A DNA stretch of 64,000 nucleotides from assembly GCA_026692665.1 (NCBI GenBank), contig JAPLOF010000062.1, positions 1 through 64,000 of the forward strand. Direction: 5' to 3'. The translations under genes and the position numbers were made by a program. Below the pieces are notes generated by a model. The model ran no database searches and was not told where the DNA came from. It was given only the letters and a program-made list of their open reading frames with translations. Shown one piece after another: positions 58,420 to 64,000 of the stretch; position 1 is the stretch's first letter, and every line of letters begins with the position of its first letter. This DNA is from Planctomycetota bacterium. GTDB taxonomy: Bacteria > Planctomycetota > UBA1135 > GCA-002686595.

Positions 58420-58659
58420 CTAGCGGCGGCCGGCCTTCTTCTTGCCGGCCTTGCGACGCGGCGCCTTCTTCGCGGCCTTCTTCCCCGACTTTTTCTTGGC
58501 GGCCTTCTTCTTCGCGGCGCCTTCGGCCTTGGAGGACTTGCGCAGGTCCGCGGCGTGCGCGCGGGCGTAGGACTGGATGTCCTTGAACGAACCGTCGGCG
58601 TTGCGGACGGCGTAGAGTTTCTTGCCCTTGGAACTGCGGAGCGTCGTGCGACGAGCCAT
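58420..58659 (-). CDS. Small histone-H1-like basic protein
   Basis: This 79-residue protein has an N-terminal segment (SSKGKKLYAVRNADGSFKDI ... YARAHAADLRK) that is recognisably folded. The C-terminal 35 residues are almost wholly Lys, Ala, Arg and Gly (KKKAAKKKSGKKAAKKAP), as in histone H1 tails and bacterial nucleoid proteins. A DNA-compacting role is likely but inferred from composition. It stands alone with the terminator of the preceding gene facing it. Confidence 0.75.
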   Translation of the reverse strand: MARRTTLRSSKGKKLYAVRNADGSFKDIQSYARAHAADLRKSSKAEGAAKKKAAKKKSGKKAAKKAPRRKAGKKKAGRR

Positions 58660-58766
58660 GGGGATCTCCTCTGGGTTTCGGATGAGCAGGACTGAGCCGC
58701 GGGCAGACTAGCCCTCCGCGCCCCGGCCCGCGAGGTCTCTCGCCCGGGAGTGCGTACACTGGCCGC

Positions 58767-59414
58767 GTGGCCTCCGCACCCGCGTACCGGATCGAGACCG
58801 AGCGCTGCGTCCTGCGCTGCTTCGAACTCACGGACGCCCGCGCGCTGCACGCGCTGGTGCACGCGAACCGCGCCCACCTCGCGCCGTGGCTGGCTTGGGC
58901 GCGCGAGGAGCCGCGATCGCTCGCCGAACACCTCGAGCTCGTGCGCGCCTTCCGACAGCGCTTCGACGGCGACTCCGACTACGCCTACGCGCTGCTCGAG
59001 CGCGAACGCGGCTTGCTCCTCGGCAGCGTGGCCCTGCATCCGATCCCGGACGAACCGCTCGCCGCGACGCTCGGCTACTGGATCGCCCACGAGCACGCTG
59101 GGCGCGGCCTCGCGACCGAGGCGGTCAGCGCGGTCGTCCGCTCCGCGTTCGAGGCGCACCGCCTGGCGCGCGTCGAGATCCACTGCGACGCCTCGAACGC
59201 GCGCAGCCGCGCCCTGGCCGACCGGCTCGGCTTCCACCTGGACGCCGAGCTCCGAGGGCGCGGCCATGCCCCGGGCGAAGCGCGCGCGGTGCATTCGCTG
59301 CTCGCCGCGGAGTACCCCGAGTCCCCCGCCGTGAGCCGCGTCGCCACGGCTCACGACGCACTCGGCGACGTCTTGTTCGAGCCGCCCGCGCCGCGCCGTT
59401 CAGGCTTTCGCTGA
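58767..59414 (+). CDS. GNAT N-acetyltransferase, RimJ/RimL type
   Basis: The 215-residue protein begins RIETERCVLRCFELTDA, has GSVALHPI and GYWIAHEHAGRGLATEAV (acetyl-CoA-binding loop) and CDASNARSRALADRLGF (motif B), as in ribosomal-protein and small-molecule acetyltransferases. The target is unknown. Start is GTG 58767. The C-terminal 30 residues extend beyond the domain, and the gene end overlaps the convergent pseudouridine-synthase gene by 15 bp. Confidence 0.85.
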   Translation: MASAPAYRIETERCVLRCFELTDARALHALVHANRAHLAPWLAWAREEPRSLAEHLELVRAFRQRFDGDSDYAYALLERERGLLLGSVALHPIPDEPLAATLGYWIAHEHAGRGLATEAVSAVVRSAFEAHRLARVEIHCDASNARSRALADRLGFHLDAELRGRGHAPGEARAVHSLLAAEYPESPAVSRVATAHDALGDVLFEPPAPRRSGFR

Positions 59415-60140
59415 ACGCGCGGCCGCCCGCAACGCGGTCACCTCGGCCGTCGTCAGCGCGCGCCACGCCCCCAGGGGCAGATCGCCGATCTCGAGCGGTC
59501 CGATGCGGTGTCGATGCAACTTGTCGACCTTCGCACCGACCGCGCGCACCATCCGGCGCACCTGCCGATTGCGCCCCTCCGTGATCGTGATGGAAAAGCG
59601 CGTGGAGCGGCCGCGATCGCCGAGCTTCTCCACCCGTGCGGGGCGCGTCAGCCCGTCCTCGAGCTCGACGCCGGCGGCCAGCCGCGCGAGCGCCTCCGCG
59701 TCGAGGCGCGGACGCGTCGTCACGACGTAGGTCTTCTCGACGTGGCTCGCGGGATTGGTCACCAGGTCGGCGAACCCGGTGTCGTTCGTGAACAGCAGCA
59801 GGCCGCTCGTGTCGCCGTCGAGGCGTCCGACCGGGACGACCCACGCGTCGAGGTTGGCCAGGAGCTCGTACACCGTGTGCCGGCCCTCGGGATCCTCACG
59901 GGTCGTCAAGTAGGCCCGCGGCTTGTGGAGCATCACGTAGACGCGCTCGTTTTCGCGGAGCCGCCGGCCGTCGACGCGCACCTCGTCGCGCTCGGGATCG
60001 CAGGGCTCCTCGGGGTCGCGCGCGACCCGCCCGTTCAGGTGGACGCGGCCCTCGCGCACGAGGTCGCGCGCCTGCGTACGCGAACACAGACCCGCCTTGG
60101 AGAGAGCACGTTCGAGCGCGTGCCGGCGTCCCGTGCTCAC
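59400..60140 (-). CDS. rRNA pseudouridine synthase, RsuA/RluB family
   Basis: The 246-residue protein has an N-terminal S4 RNA-binding domain (about 6-60) and a pseudouridine synthase domain with the catalytic Asp in VGRLDGDTSGLLLFTND (D108), plus KTYVV and EGRNRQVRRM. RsuA modifies 16S and RluB/RluE/RluF modify 23S; the exact target is not clear, though RluB-like is the commonest assignment. It lies 25 bp downstream of corA on the same strand. Confidence 0.9.
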   Translation of the reverse strand: MSTGRRHALERALSKAGLCSRTQARDLVREGRVHLNGRVARDPEEPCDPERDEVRVDGRRLRENERVYVMLHKPRAYLTTREDPEGRHTVYELLANLDAWVVPVGRLDGDTSGLLLFTNDTGFADLVTNPASHVEKTYVVTTRPRLDAEALARLAAGVELEDGLTRPARVEKLGDRGRSTRFSITITEGRNRQVRRMVRAVGAKVDKLHRHRIGPLEIGDLPLGAWRALTTAEVTALRAAARSAKA

Positions 60141-60165
60141 GGCCTCGAGCTCGAGGGCCGCGACT

Positions 60166-61296
60166 TCACGGCTTCGGATGGCGGCGCTCGCCGGGCTGGC
60201 CGCTGAAGATCCAGCCCTTGCGCCAGAACCAGGCCGTGAGCGAGATCCCGATCGCCGCCATGAAGACGAGGCAGGCCGCGTAGCCCCACGGCCAGCGCAG
60301 CTCCGGCATGGAGAGCGGACCGGCGTCCGGATGGAAGTTCATCCCGTACACGCCGGCCACGAACGTGAGCGGGATGAAGATCGTGGAGATGACGGTCAGG
60401 ACCTTCATCACCTCGTTCATCCGGTTGCTCATGCTCGACAGGTACACGTCGATGAGTCCGGACGCGATTTCCCGATAGTTCTCGACCAGGTCCATGATCT
60501 GGACCGTGTGGTCGTAGCAGTCGTTGAGGTAGATCCGCGTGTCGGCGGTGAACGCGGTGTCGCCGTCGCGCAAGAGGTGGTGCAGCGCCTCGCGCAGCGG
60601 CCAGACCGCGCGACGCAACGTCAGGAGCTCGCGTCGGACCTCGTGGATCTCCGCCAGGCTGGACGATGTCGGCGCCTCGATCAACTGGTCCTCGAGGGCG
60701 TCGATGCGCTCGCCCAACCGCTCGAGCACCGGGAAGTAGTGGTCGATGACCGCGTCGAGCAGCGCGTAGGTCAGGTAGCTCGGCCCGTGCGAGCGCAGGT
60801 TCCCCTTCCCGCCGCGGATGCGATCTCTCAGGGTGTCGAAGCAGTCTCCGTAGCGTTCCTGGAACGTGACCACGAAGCGCGGGCCGAGGAAGATGCTGAT
60901 CTGGTCGGTCTCGAGGACCGCGTCGCCCTCGAGCACGCGGACGACCAGGTAGCGGATATCGCCGTAGTTCTCGACCTTGGGACGCTGACGCGTGCTGAGG
61001 ACGTCCTCGAGCCACAGGCGGTGCAGGCCGAAGACCTCGCCCAGGCGCTCGATCAGGGCGGCGTCGCCGAGGCCCTGCACATCGAGCCACGTGACCTCGG
61101 ACTTCGGGAAGAACTCGCGCAGCTCGTGCGGATCGTGCAGATCGCGCTCCACGACGCCGTCGGGGCCGTAGGCGACGACGCGCAGCTTCGGCTGGAGGCC
61201 GTTCGGGTCCGCGATCAACGTGCCGGGCATCGAGCCCGGCGGCGCGGCGCGCATGCGCTTCCGCTGTCGGCTGCGGTGCTGGCGCGGCTTCTTCAT
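60166..61296 (-). CDS. corA: CorA-type magnesium/cobalt transporter
   Basis: The 376-residue protein has a long cytoplasmic funnel (helical, LGERIDALEDQLIEAP region), then two C-terminal membrane helices with the diagnostic GMN in VAGVYGMNF, and a basic tail. It forms a pentameric Mg2+ channel in known members. The basic N-terminus (KKPRQHRSRQRKRMR) is longer than usual. The ATG at 61296 overlaps the stop of the upstream glycosidase gene by 4 bp (ATGA). Confidence 0.9.
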   Translation of the reverse strand: MKKPRQHRSRQRKRMRAAPPGSMPGTLIADPNGLQPKLRVVAYGPDGVVERDLHDPHELREFFPKSEVTWLDVQGLGDAALIERLGEVFGLHRLWLEDVLSTRQRPKVENYGDIRYLVVRVLEGDAVLETDQISIFLGPRFVVTFQERYGDCFDTLRDRIRGGKGNLRSHGPSYLTYALLDAVIDHYFPVLERLGERIDALEDQLIEAPTSSSLAEIHEVRRELLTLRRAVWPLREALHHLLRDGDTAFTADTRIYLNDCYDHTVQIMDLVENYREIASGLIDVYLSSMSNRMNEVMKVLTVISTIFIPLTFVAGVYGMNFHPDAGPLSMPELRWPWGYAACLVFMAAIGISLTAWFWRKGWIFSGQPGERRHPKP

Positions 61297-62378
61297 CGCG
61301 GGCGCGGGCTCCCACTCGCGGCGGACCATACGCTCGCGATCACCCCTTGGAGCGCGGGCGCGCTCATCAGGAAGTTCTCGCGGTGCCTCCCGTTCGGGTT
61401 CCGCGAGGAGCCCACGAACCACTTCCACAGGATCGCGCCGCGCAGCCACGAGGACTCGGGCTCGATCACGCGCAGGGCCGTCTCGAGACAGCGCGTCTGG
61501 AGAGCTTCGGCACGCGCCTCCGCCTCGCCGTGCTCCTCTGCGTAGGCCCACGGCTCGCGCGCGGCGGCCAGCGAGCGGTTGTAGCCCAGCTCGGTGAAGA
61601 CCACGGGCTTGCCCGTGCGCTCGTGCAGTGCGCGCAGGTCGGCCAGGATCGGCGACCACGCGGCCTGAAGTTCGTCGGTCCCCGGATCCTCGGACGTCGA
61701 GAGCGGGAAGTAGGCCTGGATGCCGATGGCATCCAGCGCATCCCAGAAGCGCACGTCGTGGTAGCAGTTCCACGAGGCGGCCCACGTGAGCCGCGACGTC
61801 GTGACGGCGCGCACCGACGCGATGACGGCGCGCCAGCGATCCTCGTGCTTACACAGCCGGTCCAGCTCGCTGGCGACCGAGAGGCCGTCCGCGCCCGGCG
61901 TGCAGGCCGCGACCGACGAGATGAAGCGCGTGTAGTCGGCGAAGAACCGATCGGTCGCGGCGGCATCCGCGAAGTCGATCTCGCCACGGTACTTCCAGGG
62001 GCTGCCCCACTGCGCGATGTGCGTCACGACGAGGATCGACATGCCGCGCGCGTGCGCCTCGCGGATCGGCCGCGCGAGCCACTCCGGCGGATTGGCGGGG
62101 TCCATCTCGCGCCACTCCAGGGATCCATCGCCGCGGATCCCCGCGTACGGGTGGATGGCGACCCAGTTCACGCCCAGGTCGTGCAGGACCTCGAGCTCGC
62201 GCACGAATCCGTCCGTCCCCCACTCGCGGCCCCAGGTCTGGCACGAGATCGTCATGCCGCGCACGAGGGTCCCGTCGCGGACCGACTGCGGCTCCCCGGA
62301 CCGGACGACGACGGGCGCGGCGCCGAGCAGGAGGGCGCCGAGGTTCCACGGTCGTCGGGGTGAGCGTTCGAGCCACAT
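61293..62378 (-). CDS. GH113-like glycoside hydrolase
   Basis: The 361-residue protein is a TIM-barrel resembling GH113 beta-mannanases. Segments include GVNWVAIHPY, TWAASWNCYHDVRFWDALDAIGI and QAYFPL; the likely acid/base is E171 (SVASELDRL) and the nucleophile E263 (VVFTELGYN). A hydrophobic N-terminus (WNLGALLLGAAPVVV) may direct export. The ATG at 62378 was preferred to 62420 because it places this segment at the N-terminus. It is translationally coupled to corA. The substrate is inferred only from similarity. Confidence 0.75.
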   Translation of the reverse strand: MWLERSPRRPWNLGALLLGAAPVVVRSGEPQSVRDGTLVRGMTISCQTWGREWGTDGFVRELEVLHDLGVNWVAIHPYAGIRGDGSLEWREMDPANPPEWLARPIREAHARGMSILVVTHIAQWGSPWKYRGEIDFADAAATDRFFADYTRFISSVAACTPGADGLSVASELDRLCKHEDRWRAVIASVRAVTTSRLTWAASWNCYHDVRFWDALDAIGIQAYFPLSTSEDPGTDELQAAWSPILADLRALHERTGKPVVFTELGYNRSLAAAREPWAYAEEHGEAEARAEALQTRCLETALRVIEPESSWLRGAILWKWFVGSSRNPNGRHRENFLMSAPALQGVIASVWSAASGSPRPR

Positions 62379-62434
62379 GGCGGTCTTGTACGATAAGGCT
62401 CCGAGGCCCAGAGAACACACTCGGGCCGCTCCCC

Positions 62435-62749
62435 GTGGAGATCAACCGCGACCTCGTCCGTTGGCTCATCCTGATCGCGCTCCTGCCGATCGGCTGGCCC
62501 TTCGTGAAGGCCCTGTGGAAGGACTTCAACGGCGCCCTGCGCGAGGAAGGCGGCCTCTTCGGAGCCCCGCCGTCGGCGCGCGAGGTGGACCAGATCCGCG
62601 CCGAGAAGAAGCACGAGCCCGAGACCCTCGTCAGCGAGCCCTGGGTGCGGCCGGGCGAGGTGCGCAAGCCGCGCCTGCGCGGGCGCTCGGACCGACCCGC
62701 GCCGGGGACGGGGAACCGGCCTTCCGGCGGCCCGCGCCGGTTCCGCTGA
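62435..62749 (+). CDS. Small membrane protein
   Basis: This is a 104-residue protein from GTG 62435 with one N-terminal hydrophobic helix (VRWLILIALLPIGWPFVKAL) and a charged Pro/Arg-rich tail. No family was recognised. An in-frame ATG at 62360 would add 25 residues overlapping the divergent glycosidase start, so the GTG is preferred. It precedes the aminotransferase-like gene by 45 bp on the same strand. Confidence 0.6.
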   Translation: MEINRDLVRWLILIALLPIGWPFVKALWKDFNGALREEGGLFGAPPSAREVDQIRAEKKHEPETLVSEPWVRPGEVRKPRLRGRSDRPAPGTGNRPSGGPRRFR

Positions 62750-62794
62750 CCGCCCCTCCTTTCGCGGTGCCCCGGCGGATGCGAACGTGAGCGC

Positions 62795-64000
62795 ATGACC
62801 ACGCGCCGCGACTTCCTGGCCCTGGCCTCGACGACCGTGCCGCTCCTGCGTCCGGGCGCGGCCGCGCTCGCGGAGCCGTTCGCGCGCGACGACCGGGCGC
62901 CCGCGGCGATCGCGAGCGACGAGGACGCCTGGGTGGAGGTCCAGCGCGCCTACACGGTCGACCGCTCGATCCTGAACCTGAACAACGGCGGCGTGTGCCC
63001 GGCGCCGCGCATCGTGCAGGAGGCGCTGCGCCGCTACCAGGAGCACGCGCAGGAAGCGCCGGCGTACGTGCTGTGGCGCCTGCAGGATCCGGAGAAGGAG
63101 ACGGTGCGGGCGGGGCTCGCCGGGCTCTTCGGCCGCGACCCCGAGGAGATCGCGATCACGCGCAACGCCAGCGAGGCGCTCGAGAACGTGCAGCTCGGCC
63201 TCGCGCTCGAGCGCGGCGACGAGGTCGTCACGACCGACCAGGACTACCCGCGCATGCTGACGACCTGGCGCCAGCGCGAGCGGCGCGACGGCATCGTGCT
63301 GCGGCAAGTGGAGCTGCCCGTCCCGGTCGAGGACGACGCGGCGGTCGTGTCGGCCTTCGAGGCCGCGATCACGCCGCGCACGAAGGTCATTCACCTGTGC
63401 CACGTGATCAACCTCACGGGCCAGATCCTGCCCGTGAAGCGCGTCGTCGCCCTGGCCCGCCCGCGCGGCATCGACGTCGTGGTGGACGGCGCCCACGCAT
63501 TCGGGCACCTCGACTTCCGTCACGACGCCGTGGACTGCGATTTCTACGGCACATCGCTGCACAAGTTCCTGTCCGCGCCGCACGGGACGGGCATGCTCTT
63601 CGTGCGCAAGGAACGGCTGCGGGACGTCTGGCCGCTCATGGCCGCCGGCCCCGAGCTCGACGGCGACGTGCGCAAGTTCGAGGAGATCGGGACGCACTCC
63701 GTGGGTGTGCGCCTCGCGATCGCGGAGGCCATCGCGTTCCACCTCGGCATCGGCCCGGCGCGGAAGGAGGCGCGCCTGCGTTTCCTGCGCGATCGCTGGG
63801 CGAAGCGCGTGGCCGGCATGGCGAACATCCGTCTGTGGACGAGCCTCGCGCCCGGGCGCTCGACCGGCGTGGCGCTCGTCGAGGTCCTGGGGGTGCCAGC
63901 GGTCAAACTGCAGGAACACCTGTGGTTGAAGCACCGCATCTACACCGTGGCGATCGAACACGCGCGGTTCCGCGGCATCCGCGTCTCGCCGCATGTGTGC
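62795..64000 (+). CDS. Tat-exported class-V aminotransferase-like protein (cut by the right edge)
   Basis: The frame is open to the window end: 402 residues visible. The Tat signal is TTRRDFLALAST (residues 2-13). The fold-type-I PLP domain shows TRNASEALENVQLGL, VVVDGAHAFGH (D231, cofactor-binding) and the PLP lysine in GTSLHKFLSAPHGTGM (K257). It resembles isopenicillin-N-epimerase/cysteine-desulfurase-like proteins often found exported in planctomycetes and proteobacteria. The substrate is unknown. The C-terminus is beyond the window. Confidence 0.85.
   Translation, partial: MTTRRDFLALASTTVPLLRPGAAALAEPFARDDRAPAAIASDEDAWVEVQRAYTVDRSILNLNNGGVCPAPRIVQEALRRYQEHAQEAPAYVLWRLQDPEKETVRAGLAGLFGRDPEEIAITRNASEALENVQLGLALERGDEVVTTDQDYPRMLTTWRQRERRDGIVLRQVELPVPVEDDAAVVSAFEAAITPRTKVIHLCHVINLTGQILPVKRVVALARPRGIDVVVDGAHAFGHLDFRHDAVDCDFYGTSLHKFLSAPHGTGMLFVRKERLRDVWPLMAAGPELDGDVRKFEEIGTHSVGVRLAIAEAIAFHLGIGPARKEARLRFLRDRWAKRVAGMANIRLWTSLAPGRSTGVALVEVLGVPAVKLQEHLWLKHRIYTVAIEHARFRGIRVSPHVC

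Overview
The window is high-GC bacterial chromosome from what is probably a planctomycete. I infer this from large secreted proteins with lectin/FG-GAP modules and a characteristic C-terminal domain, loose-lipobox lipoproteins and an extracytoplasmic-function (ECF) sigma/anti-sigma pair. No rRNA or other decisive marker is present. Both edges cut genes: a secreted repeat protein on the left and a Tat-exported class-V aminotransferase-like protein on the right.

Layout. 1-6.7 kb: repeat protein, acyl-CoA ligase, acs and a B12/radical-SAM enzyme. 6.7-10.9 kb: rpmI-rplT-pheS-pheT on the minus strand. 11-15.9 kb: an oxidative-stress block (ahpD, ahpC, divergent oxyR) and two tandem paralogous secreted helical proteins. 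16.1-18.7 kb: infC, cut off from its usual rpmI-rplT partners by about 5 kb and strong terminators, then aspS. 18.8-26.7 kb: a complete F-type ATP synthase operon in the order atpZ-I-B-E-F-H-A-G-D-C, with a good sigma70-type promoter upstream. 27-38.8 kb: ndk, rqcH, a TPR lipoprotein, a PDZ protein, anti-sigma and ECF sigma, accA, purL with two PurS-like domains, purQ and a small lipoprotein. 38.9-42.6 kb: fur-like regulator, purD and an SLC13-type transporter.

42.77-55.85 kb is a 13,063-bp integrated element and the most interesting part of the window. It sits inside the anticodon loop of a host tRNA-Arg(UCU) gene that lies just after a tRNA-Pro(UGG) gene. The two tRNA halves lie 13 kb apart, each ending in the same 10-bp core, and together they would make a standard 77-nt tRNA. 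Neither element end restores the broken gene. Instead the element carries its own intact tRNA-Arg(UCU) next to its tyrosine integrase. The plus-strand arm then holds a restriction-modification module (HNH nuclease, D12-class adenine methylase, HARE-HTH protein with a palindrome over its start), a small Myb/SANT-like protein, and a ClpP-fold serine protease (SDH family) coupled to a 79-residue protein. The minus-strand arm reads xis, primase-helicase, an iteron-like cluster, a terminase-small-subunit-like protein, four small proteins and a sigma factor. I read this as a phage-satellite-like (PICI-like) or plasmid-like integrative element with defence cargo.

56-64 kb returns to host chromosome: a lectin/FG-GAP secreted protein, a small histone-H1-like protein, a GNAT acetyltransferase, an RsuA/RluB pseudouridine synthase, a CorA transporter coupled to a GH113-like glycosidase, a small membrane protein and the truncated aminotransferase-like gene.
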